This document shows, one piece after another, positions 1 through 8,411 of a stretch of 64,000 bases of DNA. The position numbers and the translations under genes are program-made. The DNA is from Halorussus halophilus (GTDB lineage: Archaea; Halobacteriota; Halobacteria; Halobacteriales; Haladaptataceae): positions 1,612,001-1,676,000 of the forward strand of contig NZ_CP044523.1 in NCBI RefSeq assembly GCF_008831545.1, given 5' to 3'. A model generated the notes under the pieces. The model was not told the DNA's origin and ran no database searches. It saw only the letters and a program-made list of their open reading frames with translations. Position 1 is the first letter of the stretch. Each line of letters begins with the position of its first letter.

Positions 1-606
1 CTGCGCGAGTCGCTCGCACTGTTCGACGAGGTGTCGGACGTCGCCGAGTGGTGTGCGGACAAGTGCATCGAACACGGCCCGCAGATGGCCGAGTGTGCGC
101 GACTCTGTGAGGACGTCGCCGACATCGCGGAACTGAACAAGAAGATGATAGCGCGCGACTCGGTCAACGGACCGGAACTCGCAGACGCCTTCCTGCGAGT
201 CGCCCAGCAGGGCCGCCAGACACTCCAGCAACACCAGCAACAACCACACGTCCAGGAGACGCTGCAGGTGCTGGACCAAACTGTCGATGCGACGAACAAG
301 TTGTTGTCCTCCATCGGCCAGCAGTCGGTGGGCCAACAGGGCACCCAGTGGCAGGGCCAGAGCCAGCAGTTCGGCCAGAGTAGCCAGCAGACGCCGCAGA
401 TCCAGCAGCACAGTCAGCAGAGTCCGCAGATGGGTCAGCAGAGTCCGCAGATGGGTCAGCAGAGTCCGCAGATGGGTCAGCAGACACCACAAATGGGTCA
501 GCAGACTCAGCAGTCGCCACAGGTGCAGAGTCAGCAGATTCCGCAGACCCAGCAGTACGGCCCGACCCAGCAGACGCCGCAGTTTCAGCAGGGTTCGAGC
601 TACTAA
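1..606 (+). CDS. Gln-rich protein with degenerate four-helix Cys-bundle head (5' partial)
   Basis: The reading frame is open to the first base of the window, so the true start lies upstream; the GTG at 31 is only the first start-like codon visible. The first 50 visible residues (WCADKC, ECARLCEDVADIAEL, then ARDS) match the cysteine-rich half of haloarchaeal four-helix-bundle ferredoxin-like/copper-binding proteins. After about residue 75 the expected second set of cysteines is missing. Instead there is a Gln/Pro/Ser-rich tail containing a seven-residue repeat (QQSPQMG type) encoded by 21-base DNA repeats at 415-498. The low acid content is unusual for a haloarchaeal protein. A second Gln-rich protein lies at 13520-14305. 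Function unknown. Confidence 0.7.
   Translation: MRESLALFDEVSDVAEWCADKCIEHGPQMAECARLCEDVADIAELNKKMIARDSVNGPELADAFLRVAQQGRQTLQQHQQQPHVQETLQVLDQTVDATNKLLSSIGQQSVGQQGTQWQGQSQQFGQSSQQTPQIQQHSQQSPQMGQQSPQMGQQSPQMGQQTPQMGQQTQQSPQVQSQQIPQTQQYGPTQQTPQFQQGSSY
415..498 (+). repeat. 21-bp in-frame tandem repeat, four units
   Basis: Three identical 21-base units (cagcagagtccgcagatggg plus t) occupy 415-477 and a diverged fourth occupies 478-498. All are in frame inside the Gln-rich coding region, so unit number changes alter protein length by seven residues without a frameshift. Near-identical units suggest recent slippage or unequal exchange. Confidence 0.85.
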
Positions 607-648
607 GCGCTACCGCATCAGCTCGTATTTTTCGGGGGAGAAGCCGCA

Positions 649-744
649 CTGGTTTCCTGTGACGGAGTCGCACTGATTACCTGCGACAGAGTCGCACTGA
701 TTACCTGCGACAGAGTCGCACTGATTACCTGCGACAGAGTCGCA
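649..744. repeat. 24-bp intergenic tandem repeat, four units
   Basis: Three perfect copies of a 24-base unit (ctgattacctgcgacagagt plus cgca) lie at 673-696, 697-720 and 721-744, preceded by a diverged copy at 649-672. The array fills the gap between the Gln-rich gene and the ATP-NAD kinase-like gene, ending about 33 bases before the ATG at 778, where promoter elements would be expected. There are no spacers, so this is not a CRISPR array. Confidence 0.9.
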
Positions 745-777
745 CCGTTTTTGCGACCGACGCCCGTAGCAACTGCC

Positions 778-1845
778 ATGCGACGTATCGGCGTGGTCGT
801 CAACCCAATCGCCGGGATGGGCGGCCGCGTGGGACTGAAGGGAACCGACGGGAAGGTCGTGGAGGCGCGCGAACGCGGTGCGGAACCGCGCGCATCCGAG
901 CGAGCGAGCGCAGCGCTCGCGGCACTGCACGAGAGCACACCCGACACGGAAATCGTAACCTACGGCGGCGAGATGGGCGAGCGAGCGGCGCGAACGGCAG
1001 GCTTCGACCCGCTCGTCGTCGGCAAACCAGATAGTGAGGAAACCACCGCGAGCGACACCCGCGAGGCAGTTCGACGGTTCGTGGACGAGGGCGTAGAACT
1101 CGTGCTATTCGTCGGCGGCGACGGAACCGCAGTAGACGTCGCGCAGACACTGAAAGAATTGGATTCTGCAGTTCCTATCCTCGGAGTTCCGGCAGGCGTG
1201 AAAGTCTACTCGGCCGTGTTCGCGGTGACACCCGAGGCGGCCGGACGGGTGGCCGCTGACTTCGACGGCACCGAGACGCGCGAAGTCAACGACATCGACG
1301 AGGACGCGTACCGCGAAGGGGAAGTCCGTGCCGAACTGAAGGGACTCGCCGAAGTACCGGTCGCCGAGGACCTCCAGTCGAGCAAGCAACTCGGCGGCGG
1401 AAGCGTCGAAGGTGTAGCGGCGGGGTTCGCTGACGACGTGGAGGAGGGCGTCACCTACGTTCTCGGGCCAGGCGGAACCCTCGGCAAGATAAAAGCCGAG
1501 TTGGGATTCGAGGGATCACCCCTCGGCGTGGACGTGTGGCGGGATGGAGAACTCCTCGCCACCGACGCCAGCGAAGCAGAGATTCTGGAAAACCTTGCCG
1601 AGCGAAACGTGGTCGTCGTCTCGCCAATCGGCGGACAGGGGTTCGTCTTCGGCCGCGGCAACGACCAGATTTCGCCGGACGTGCTTCGCCAATCTGACGT
1701 GGAAGTCGTCGCCTCGAAGCGCAAACTCGACGGCATCGGTGTTCTGCGAGTCGATACCGGCGACGAGGACGTAGACGAGTCGCTTCGAGGTTGGCGGAAG
1801 GTTCGTGTCGGCCGGTTCGAGCGCCGGATGATGAAGGTGGTCTGA
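778..1845 (+). CDS. ATP-NAD kinase family protein
   Basis: A 355-residue protein of the NAD-kinase-like superfamily (COG3199 type). The N-terminal strand and glycine-rich segment VVVNPIAGMGG-RVGLKGTDG is characteristic of this group. The GGDGTAVDVAQ motif near residue 110 is the diphosphate-binding GGDGT loop shared with NAD and diacylglycerol kinases. The ATG at 778 is preferred over an upstream TTG at 751 because homologues begin with the strand preceding NPIAG. The natural substrate cannot be told from sequence. The upstream gap carries a 24-bp tandem repeat. Confidence 0.85.
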   Translation: MRRIGVVVNPIAGMGGRVGLKGTDGKVVEARERGAEPRASERASAALAALHESTPDTEIVTYGGEMGERAARTAGFDPLVVGKPDSEETTASDTREAVRRFVDEGVELVLFVGGDGTAVDVAQTLKELDSAVPILGVPAGVKVYSAVFAVTPEAAGRVAADFDGTETREVNDIDEDAYREGEVRAELKGLAEVPVAEDLQSSKQLGGGSVEGVAAGFADDVEEGVTYVLGPGGTLGKIKAELGFEGSPLGVDVWRDGELLATDASEAEILENLAERNVVVVSPIGGQGFVFGRGNDQISPDVLRQSDVEVVASKRKLDGIGVLRVDTGDEDVDESLRGWRKVRVGRFERRMMKVV

Positions 1846-1927
1846 GCCAGTTATACCGTGGGCGTCTGACCGAAACGTGATGAAGGACGTTTGAAGATTC
1901 GAGCGACAATTATTGGCATCTAGGGAA

Positions 1928-1935
1928 GCTTAAGG
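1928..1935 (+). promoter_or_regulatory. Probable TATA box of the PhoU-type gene
   Basis: The A/T-rich gcttaagg segment lies about 25-30 bases upstream of the ATG at 1960, the spacing expected for a leaderless haloarchaeal transcript. This is pattern-based only. Confidence 0.4.
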
Positions 1936-1959
1936 TGACTCGAATGCAATGAACTGTAC

Positions 1960-2988
1960 ATGGATACGCGGAAGGTCCAGCGATTAGGTCCCTCGACGCT
2001 GGCGATGACCCTGCCCGCGGAGTGGGCCAAGGAGAACAACGTCGAGAAAGGTGACGAGGTGTCGCTCAGAATGGGCGGGAAGGGGACACTGACGGTCCTC
2101 CCCGAGTCGGCCCACACGGAGGAAGCCGAGGCGGTCATCCACGCGGAGAATCTGGACGCCGACGCCGTCGAGCGGGCTATCGTCGCCCAGTACGTCCTCG
2201 GACGGCGAATCATCTACGTCGAGAGCGAAGACGCCCTCTCCAGCGCGCACATCAACGCCGTCTACAAGGCCGAGACGCAGTTGATGGGACTCGGCGTGGT
2301 CGAAGAGACACCCGAGAGTATCGCCATCCGGTGTTCGGTTGACCCCGAGGATTTCAGCCTCGACAACCTGCTCGAACGACTGGAGAACACCGGTTCGACC
2401 ATGCGTAGCGAGGCGGTGAAGGCACTCGCCCACGGCAACCCCGACTTGGCACAGCGTGCGCTGAACCGCGAGCGACAGGCGAACAAGATCTTCGTCTTGC
2501 TGCTGCGACTCATCTTCACGGCCTACCAGAATCCGACGCTCGCACGTGCGGTGGACTTGGACAGCGGGTTCCCGCTCATCGGCTACCGCTCCATCGCCAA
2601 GAACCTCGAACTCATCGCCGACAACGCGGAGGACATCGCCGAAATCGTCCTCGAAACCGAGGGCCACACCATCGACGTAGACCAGAAGACGATGCGACGC
2701 ATCCGGGAGTTCACCGACCAAGTGGACGAGATTACAGCGCTCGCAGTCGAATCCGCCGTCGAGCGTGACTACGAGAAGACGCTGGAAGTGCGCGCGCTCT
2801 TCCACGAAATCGGCGACCGGGAGAGCGAGATTCTCGACGACCTCCCGGAGATGGACAACGACTCGCTACTGGCGATTCGAGAGGTGTTGGTGAGCCTCCA
2901 GCAGACTGCACAGTACGCCATGCGGAACGCCGAAATCGCGGCGAACTTGGCGCTCAACGAGGAGAGCGAGCACACGACTATCAACTGA
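1960..2988 (+). CDS. PhoU domain protein with N-terminal AbrB/SpoVT-like domain
   Basis: A 342-residue protein. Residues 1-50 (MDTRKVQRLG, LPAEWAKENNVEKGDEV) form an AbrB/SpoVT-type swapped-hairpin DNA-binding domain. Residues from about 115 to 335 carry two PhoU three-helix repeats. This architecture is known in archaea as a phosphate-uptake regulator. No pst transporter genes are adjacent, so it may act in trans. It stands alone, with a probable TATA element just upstream and leaderless initiation. Confidence 0.85.
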   Translation: MDTRKVQRLGPSTLAMTLPAEWAKENNVEKGDEVSLRMGGKGTLTVLPESAHTEEAEAVIHAENLDADAVERAIVAQYVLGRRIIYVESEDALSSAHINAVYKAETQLMGLGVVEETPESIAIRCSVDPEDFSLDNLLERLENTGSTMRSEAVKALAHGNPDLAQRALNRERQANKIFVLLLRLIFTAYQNPTLARAVDLDSGFPLIGYRSIAKNLELIADNAEDIAEIVLETEGHTIDVDQKTMRRIREFTDQVDEITALAVESAVERDYEKTLEVRALFHEIGDRESEILDDLPEMDNDSLLAIREVLVSLQQTAQYAMRNAEIAANLALNEESEHTTIN

Positions 2989-3063
2989 ATCCTCATTTTC
3001 TATACGTGAAAGCGGGCTACGGATGGAAATTCGTAGAAAATGGGACGCTGACGACGGGCTACA

Positions 3064-3516
3064 TCAGTCGGCCGCCGATGGTTCGGGGGAGAAGAGGTCC
3101 TCCGGAACCGCCCCGACTTGCATGAGCATGTTCAGGAGATTCACTTCGGACCACGTTTCTGCGAGTTTGCCGTCCTCGAACCGGTTGATGTCGATTCCCG
3201 TGATAGTCACTTCCTCGTTCGTCGGTTCGATGTTACCCATCTTGCCGACGTGAGTGCCGGTCTGTGTCCACCGCGAGACGACCCAGTCGTCGGCAGCGAT
3301 GAGTTGGTCTATCTCGATGCGGCCGTCTACGATGCTAGCTCCCATCTCGGCCATCTCTCGGTAGTCCTCGCGTCCACGAACCGGTTCGGGCATGGACGGG
3401 TCGTGGAGGACGAAGTCCTCTGCGACGAGTTCGTCGATGACGTCGTAGTTCTTCTGTTCGAAAACCTCTTCGGTGAGCCTGCGGCTGATTTGCTCGTTGT
3501 TCTCGGTTGTGGTCAT
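3064..3516 (-). CDS. SnoaL-like ester cyclase family protein
   Basis: A 150-residue single-domain protein of the NTF2-like fold. The pattern EVFEQKNYDVIDELVAEDF, HDPSMPEPVRG, then WTQTGTHVG and FEDGKLAETW is typical of the SnoaL-like/ester-cyclase family, small proteins whose substrates are mostly unknown outside polyketide pathways. It is a single gene, convergent with the PhoU-type gene. No enzyme activity can be assigned. Confidence 0.8.
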   Translation of the reverse strand: MTTTENNEQISRRLTEEVFEQKNYDVIDELVAEDFVLHDPSMPEPVRGREDYREMAEMGASIVDGRIEIDQLIAADDWVVSRWTQTGTHVGKMGNIEPTNEEVTITGIDINRFEDGKLAETWSEVNLLNMLMQVGAVPEDLFSPEPSAAD

Positions 3517-3669
3517 GGTACTGGCCAGTCCGCCGTGACTGGCAGTGCTGAAAGACGATTCCGAGTGGCTTTGTTATTAGTAACGGTGCCGGGTGAAATC
3601 CGGTCTTACCTAGATTACGTTTTCGGCACGGGACGGTGACCACTCCCAGAAACGGGACCGGACTCGCCT

Positions 3670-4056
3670 CTAATCGGCTCCAGCCACCTCGACCTCTTCC
3701 ATCGATTCCTCGATACCAGAACTGTTCTCCTCGACATCGACGCTAGTCTTCTCCGCAGTCAGCGGATTCCGCCGCGAAATCGTGCAGTCGAAGGTGGGAT
3801 GCTCGGCGAAGTGGCGCACCAGCATGTGCCGACGCGAACCGGTAATGCCCGTCCGACCGACATCCTCCGCAGAGAACTCGGCTGGCAGGCGCTCGAACAT
3901 CCGGCGCAGTGCGTCGAAACTCTCGAACACCTTCGAGTTGCCAGAGGAGTCCGCACCGCGGCGCGCGACTTCGTAGGTGCCGTCCTCGCGGTGGATTCCT
4001 GCCGTCCGGAAGAACTCGCGGCGCTCCGTCAGCGCAGACCCGACCGCGTCTTGCAA
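3670..4056 (-). CDS. Conserved haloarchaeal protein (DUF7528-like); true start unclear
   Basis: The protein contains ALTERREFFRTAG, RRGADSSGNSKVF and RHMLVRHFAEHP, which I recognise as a haloarchaeal family (I believe DUF7528). The only standard start in frame is the TTG at 4056. The same frame continues upstream to a stop near 4190 and encodes family-like sequence (VRRDGESIVLAVDGADYELN), yet has no ATG, GTG or TTG there. An ATG in another frame at about 4195 runs toward it. Either a CTG or other unusual start is used, or there is a small indel. Function unknown. Confidence 0.65.
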   Translation of the reverse strand: MQDAVGSALTERREFFRTAGIHREDGTYEVARRGADSSGNSKVFESFDALRRMFERLPAEFSAEDVGRTGITGSRRHMLVRHFAEHPTFDCTISRRNPLTAEKTSVDVEENSSGIEESMEEVEVAGAD

Positions 4057-4265
4057 CTCGGCGGCCTCGTCTCTGTTCAGTTCGTAGTCTGCGCCATCGA
4101 CGGCCAGTACAATCGATTCGCCGTCTCTTCGTACCGATACAGCGTTCTCATCGCGGGAGAAGAACTCGATCAGGAGACTGGGTACTCCGTGTCATACAGT
4201 ACACCCTCTCGTCGCTGGCGTAAAAAGGCTACCGGCGAGTGCAACACCTACCAAACGCTTCCCAC

Positions 4266-5456
4266 TCAGTCGATCGAGACGCGCTCGACGGCGAGAATGC
4301 CGTCGTCGGTGGTCGTCCCCCCGGAACCAGAAGCGGAGGTCGTCTGCTCGCCATCGGACTCGGAAGTCGTGCTATCCGAATCGTCGCCCGCGGTCGTCCC
4401 GTCGGATGCAGTCGTCGCATCCGAACCGCCGTCCGCGGTCGTTTCTCCACTAACGGTCGTCCCAGCGCCTGCCGTGGCAGTGCCTCCTGCACCGACAGTC
4501 TGGTTCTTCGTGCCGAAGATGTCTGTCTCGATGGTCTTCGTGTAAGTCATCTCCCGCAGCGGGATGCGGAACGTCTCGCCCGCGACTCGCATCTTCGCGT
4601 AGAACTCGATGCGCATGTCGGTAACTTGGTCGTTCTTCAGGTGGGTGACCCACCAGTCGTCGAGTTTCTCGTTGCGGATAACTGTCTGGGCGGCGATGGT
4701 CTCCTGCGTGCGCCCCTCTACGACGTACTCGCGGTCGGTGGTTCCGTTCCCGACCGAGACGTTGTTCATGCTGATGTTGTAGCCGATTTCGGTGATTGCT
4801 AGCGGTGTCGTCTTGGGGTTGTAGACGACGAAGCGCATGTCGATGGGCGTCTCGGATTCGGTCACCTCGCCCCAGTGGGCGCTCGTCTCGTTGACGTAGG
4901 CGACGGGGTCCGAGACGAACGGTTGACTCGCGTTCATCGAGCGCGTCTCCGTGGAGTTGAACTGCGAGATGATGTCCGTCTCGACCTGTCGCTTGACGGG
5001 CGGTGCGGAGAACGTACGACCGAGCATCGAAGAAGAGGCAGTCGCATCGACGCGCACCGTCGTCTGCTCGCCGTTGCGGATGTGGCTGACCCACCACCGA
5101 GGCATCTTTTCGTTGTTCATCTGGGACTGGAAGTGGAGGTCGCCCGTTCCAGATTGCAGGGCGACGCCCTCCTTCGTGCCGTTGGCCATCGTCACGTCGT
5201 TCATCGCCACCTCGTACGAGACGGTGACGCCGCCGAGGTCGAGTCCGAGCGGATTCGGATTCTCGACGGTGAGGTTCGTGTGGATGACCGTCGTCTCGTT
5301 GGTGACGTCGCCGAAACTGTTCTGCGTGCCCGTGACGCTAGGCGTCCCGAGGAATCCGGCCCCGAACGCCGCACCGACGAGAACAACGAGCGCTAGCACT
5401 GTAGTTCCGAGTATTCGTATCTTACTGCCCAGTAAGAGAGACTTGACCCCGTCCAT
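4266..5456 (-). CDS. LEA type 2 (WHy domain) family protein, membrane-anchored
   Basis: A 396-residue protein. Residues about 14-36 form one hydrophobic segment that should anchor the protein or act as an uncleaved signal. Two tandem LEA14/WHy-type beta domains follow, about 45-185 and 190-315. Both contain a WWV-SHI or WWV-THL segment and a turn of the NP-LGL or NPKTTPLA type, which supports an internal duplication. The last 75 residues are Thr/Ser/Gly/Asp-rich and disordered. LEA14 domains are linked to stress tolerance; the role in haloarchaea is unknown. It is transcribed alone. Confidence 0.8.
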   Translation of the reverse strand: MDGVKSLLLGSKIRILGTTVLALVVLVGAAFGAGFLGTPSVTGTQNSFGDVTNETTVIHTNLTVENPNPLGLDLGGVTVSYEVAMNDVTMANGTKEGVALQSGTGDLHFQSQMNNEKMPRWWVSHIRNGEQTTVRVDATASSSMLGRTFSAPPVKRQVETDIISQFNSTETRSMNASQPFVSDPVAYVNETSAHWGEVTESETPIDMRFVVYNPKTTPLAITEIGYNISMNNVSVGNGTTDREYVVEGRTQETIAAQTVIRNEKLDDWWVTHLKNDQVTDMRIEFYAKMRVAGETFRIPLREMTYTKTIETDIFGTKNQTVGAGGTATAGAGTTVSGETTADGGSDATTASDGTTAGDDSDSTTSESDGEQTTSASGSGGTTTDDGILAVERVSID

Positions 5457-5546
5457 ACGAGCAGTCGCGTATTCAAGACCCTAAGTTCTGCTGGGATTGC
5501 TCCGCGAGTAGAATGAACTAAGTTCCGCCCCCGGGAATCGAGGCGT

Positions 5547-5735
5547 ATGGCCGAACATCAGTCTGTTGGAACGGACAAGGGTATCGGACTCGCCTCGCTG
5601 TTCACGCTGTTGGCTGGCGTGGGCGCGGCGGCAATGTTCCTCGCACCGGGGGAAGAAATCGCCGCGTGGGGCTTCGCGGGCGCAGTCGCTGCGGGCGTCT
5701 TCGCAGTCGCGGCAGTGCACCTCTTCTGGAAGTAG
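5547..5735 (+). CDS. Small two-helix membrane protein (DUF7525-like)
   Basis: A 62-residue protein with two predicted membrane helices (about 14-33 and 41-60) joined by the short loop APGEEIAAW. I believe the family is DUF7525, a haloarchaeal small membrane protein of unknown role. The ATG is preceded by a short non-coding gap that it shares with the divergent LEA gene. Confidence 0.7.
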   Translation: MAEHQSVGTDKGIGLASLFTLLAGVGAAAMFLAPGEEIAAWGFAGAVAAGVFAVAAVHLFWK

Positions 5736-5828
5736 ATTGTTCTGACACTGCCTCGGAGTTGAATTTCTAATTCGGTGCTTACCCACGGGAAATCGTTAAG
5801 AGTACGAATCACTTATCGGTGTGTGAGG

Positions 5829-6053
5829 ATGACTGACTACTCCGACGAGGAACGGCGCATCGTCGCGTACCTCAGTGAAAGCGTCTCCCGCGGCGAGCGC
5901 TACTTCCGTGCCAAGAACATCGCCAAACAGCTCGGGTTGTCCGCGAAACAGGTGGGCGTGCGACTCCCGAAGCTCGCGGAGAAGACCGACGAGGTCGATA
6001 TCGAGAAGTGGGGCCGGGCGAAGTCCACGACTTGGAAGGTAACGCCTAGCTAG
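5829..6053 (+). CDS. Small winged-helix-like protein (DUF7123-like)
   Basis: A 74-residue protein starting MTDYSDEERRIVAYL. The segment RYFRAKNIAKQLGLSAKQVG looks like a helix-turn-helix followed by a wing ending TTWKVTPS. I believe this is the haloarchaeal DUF7123 family. The ATG at 5829 is preferred over a longer in-frame reading from 5775 because the family begins here and a TATA-like cttatc lies just upstream. A DNA-binding role is inferred from shape only. Confidence 0.75.
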   Translation: MTDYSDEERRIVAYLSESVSRGERYFRAKNIAKQLGLSAKQVGVRLPKLAEKTDEVDIEKWGRAKSTTWKVTPS

Positions 6054-6092
6054 GTCCGGCGGGTTTTTGAGAGTACAACCCGAAGTGCCGAT

Positions 6093-6521
6093 ATGACTGT
6101 CCGGGTGGAGCGGACGTTCGAGCTTAGCGTGCCGCCAGCAGAAGTGTGGGAGTTCATCGCGGACCCGGAGCGACGAGCTAGTACTATCAGCGTCGTCTCC
6201 GACTACGAACAGACGGGCGAACGAACGTCGGTGTGGCACATCAAGCTCCCAATTCCGTTTCTCGACCGGACCGTCCCCGTCAACACGGAGGACGTGGAGC
6301 GCGACGCGCCGCGGTACGTGAAGTTCGTCGGCCGCTCTTCGGCACTGCGCGTGACCGGCGAGCACGAAATCGAACCCACGGCGGACGGTGGTTCTCGACT
6401 CCACAATCGATTCGTCGTGGAGGGGAAGGTCCCTGGAATCGAGCGCTACTTCAAGCGAAATCTCGACGAAGAACTGGAGAATCTCGAAGCGACGCTTCGC
6501 GAGGAGGCGACCCTGTCGTGA
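6093..6521 (+). CDS. SRPBCC/CoxG-like lipid- or ligand-binding protein
   Basis: A 142-residue START-like (SRPBCC) domain, recognised from the opening VRVERTFELSVPPAEVWEFI, the middle strand pair around GRSSALRVTGEHEI, and the long C-terminal helix. Such proteins bind hydrophobic ligands, and CoxG-type members sit in enzyme maturation loci, but no carbon monoxide dehydrogenase genes are nearby. Its stop overlaps the GTG start of the next gene (GTGA), which indicates translational coupling with the nitrilase-type hydrolase. Confidence 0.75.
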   Translation: MTVRVERTFELSVPPAEVWEFIADPERRASTISVVSDYEQTGERTSVWHIKLPIPFLDRTVPVNTEDVERDAPRYVKFVGRSSALRVTGEHEIEPTADGGSRLHNRFVVEGKVPGIERYFKRNLDEELENLEATLREEATLS

Positions 6522-7330
6522 GACTCGCACTCGCTCAGATGCAGGTCGAATCTGGCGCGGTCGTCGCGAATCGCAGGCGGGCCGAAGCGGCAATCGCCGA
6601 CGCGGCCGCGAGGGGCGCAGACCTCGTTGCCCTCCCCGAAATCTTCAACGTCGGCTACTTCGCGTTCGACGCCTACCAACGGGCCGCCGAGTCCATCGAC
6701 GGCGAGACGCTCACTGCGATTGCTGACTGCGCGAGCGAACACGACATCGGCGTCTTGGCAGGGAGCGTCGTCGAGGATTTGGCGACGACTGCGGAGCGAA
6801 CGAACGTCGAGACACCCGCGAACGAAGGTCTCGCCAACACCTCGGTGCTGTTCGACCGGGACGGTGACCGACTCGCGGTGTATCGCAAGCACCACCTCTT
6901 CGGCTACGACTCTGCGGAGGCCGAGATGCTAGTTCCCGGCGAGAGCCTCGGCATCGCGGAGTTCGAGGAAGCGACCGTCGGGATGACGACTTGCTACGAC
7001 CTCCGGTTTCCAGAACTCTACCGAGACATCGCCGAGGCTGGCGCGAACCTGATTCTCGTCCCGAGCGCGTGGCCATACCCGCGCGTCGAACACTGGCAGT
7101 TGCTCCCCAGAACGAGAGCCGTCGAAAATCAGCTGTTCGTCTGTGCTATCAACGGCTCCGGAGATTTCGAGGACGCCTCGTTGCTCGGCCGCTCGACGGT
7201 GTACGACCCGTGGGGGACGACGTTGGCGAGTACCGGCGACGACCCGGATTTGGTCGTGACCGATATCGACCTCGGGCGAGTCGAGCGTGTGCGCGAGGAG
7301 TTCCCGGCGTGGCGTGACAGACGGTTGTAA
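6518..7330 (+). CDS. Carbon-nitrogen hydrolase (nitrilase/omega-amidase superfamily)
   Basis: A 270-residue protein with the complete Glu-Lys-Cys catalytic triad: Glu in ALPEIFNVGYF (about residue 41), Lys in YRKHHLFGYD (about 125) and Cys in TTCYDLRFPE (about 157). The start is the GTG at 6518, which overlaps the preceding stop. Length fits the nitrilase superfamily branch acting on omega-amides or carbamoyl compounds; the substrate is not predictable. It is co-transcribed with the SRPBCC protein. Confidence 0.85.
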   Translation: MRLALAQMQVESGAVVANRRRAEAAIADAAARGADLVALPEIFNVGYFAFDAYQRAAESIDGETLTAIADCASEHDIGVLAGSVVEDLATTAERTNVETPANEGLANTSVLFDRDGDRLAVYRKHHLFGYDSAEAEMLVPGESLGIAEFEEATVGMTTCYDLRFPELYRDIAEAGANLILVPSAWPYPRVEHWQLLPRTRAVENQLFVCAINGSGDFEDASLLGRSTVYDPWGTTLASTGDDPDLVVTDIDLGRVERVREEFPAWRDRRL

Positions 7331-7464
7331 GTTCGGCGCGACTCGCCCGACATCTGTAACGTTCCCTGTCAATTCGAGAACGTCGGCGAGCAGCCGTGAA
7401 GAGCTTCGAAACTCCTGACCCAAACATTAATTACTCATACGTGTCATAGTACAAAAAGCGACAG

Positions 7465-8037
7465 ATGGCAGAGATTCGTTCCCAAACGACTACTGGTGGG
7501 TCAGACGCCGCGCGGCCGTCGAGAGAGACTCTCTTCGACTTGCTGGGCAACGCCCGACGGCGTCGCGTCCTCCGACACCTTCTCGAAGAACCGACCATTA
7601 CCCTCACGGACCTGAGCGCACGCATCGCCGCGTGGGAAAACGATACGCCCGTCGCGGACCTCTCTTCGCGACAACGAAAGCAGGTGTACTCCTCGCTGTA
7701 TCAGACGCACGTCCCGCGACTGAGCGACAACGACGTCGTGGAGTACGACTCGACGGACCGCGTAGTACGTCTCACGAGCGACCCCGACCGACTGAATCGA
7801 CTGCTGTTCGACGACGACTCGGACGCGACCGAGACGACCCATCGGTGGAGTCGATACTTCTTCTGGACTGCGACGGTGGGCAGTGCGGCTATCGGCGGCA
7901 ACTGGCTCGGCACTATTCCGACCGGCGGCGTGACGACGGAGGGTCTCTACGGGCTACTGACTGTAACGTTCATGATGCTCAGCGTCTCGTTCGTGATGGC
8001 CGTGGAAGGCCCGCGAATACTGCGGTTTCTCGACTGA
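7465..8037 (+). CDS. DUF7344 winged-helix protein with two membrane helices
   Basis: A 190-residue protein. Residues about 20-110 (LFDLLGNARRRRVLRHLLEEP, LYQTHVPRLSDNDVVEYD) form the haloarchaeal DUF7344 winged-helix domain. Two hydrophobic segments at about 130-150 and 160-180 should place it in the membrane. This is the first of three DUF7344 domains in the window (also at 15431 and at the head of the regulator at 20757). A membrane-bound DNA-binding regulator is the likely role, inferred from domains only. Confidence 0.8.
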   Translation: MAEIRSQTTTGGSDAARPSRETLFDLLGNARRRRVLRHLLEEPTITLTDLSARIAAWENDTPVADLSSRQRKQVYSSLYQTHVPRLSDNDVVEYDSTDRVVRLTSDPDRLNRLLFDDDSDATETTHRWSRYFFWTATVGSAAIGGNWLGTIPTGGVTTEGLYGLLTVTFMMLSVSFVMAVEGPRILRFLD

Positions 8038-8141
8038 GTTTTGCGAAGGGGGTCTTTCCTAATTTCTCGGCTCGTTCGAGTCCGCTCTTCGACTTGCGTG
8101 AGAAGACCGTGACTTATACCACTCACCCGAGTACCTCCAGT

Positions 8142-8411
8142 ATGAACAAACTCGCCGAAGCGGGCGAGAACCGCTGGAAGCTACCCCAGCACGCCCACGT
8201 GGTAGTCTACGACGAGCGCGAGTCCGAACTGCTGACCATCTACGACTGCGGTGCGGCCCAGAAACCGCCCTCCGCACAAGTCATCGGGAATCTGGTGCGC
8301 ATCGACGCCGACCACGAGTTAGAGCGCAGCGTGACGGGATACATCGTGAAGATGCGCGAGCGGGCGACGTTGGAGAAGCAAGACGACGACCACTACGTGA
8401 TTCGCTCCTAG
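8142..8411 (+). CDS. Conserved haloarchaeal hypothetical protein
   Basis: An 89-residue acidic protein (MNKLAEAGENRWKLP, VVVYDERESELLTIYDCG, VTGYIVKMRERATLE). It is too small for an obvious enzyme and has no metal-binding cysteine cluster or membrane segment. The ATG at 8142 is chosen over very long in-frame extensions because coding character starts here. No function can be assigned. Confidence 0.65.
   Translation: MNKLAEAGENRWKLPQHAHVVVYDERESELLTIYDCGAAQKPPSAQVIGNLVRIDADHELERSVTGYIVKMRERATLEKQDDDHYVIRS

Noticed and set aside
649-744. CRISPR-like array
   Set aside because: The 24-base units are directly adjacent with no spacers, and there are no cas genes in the window.
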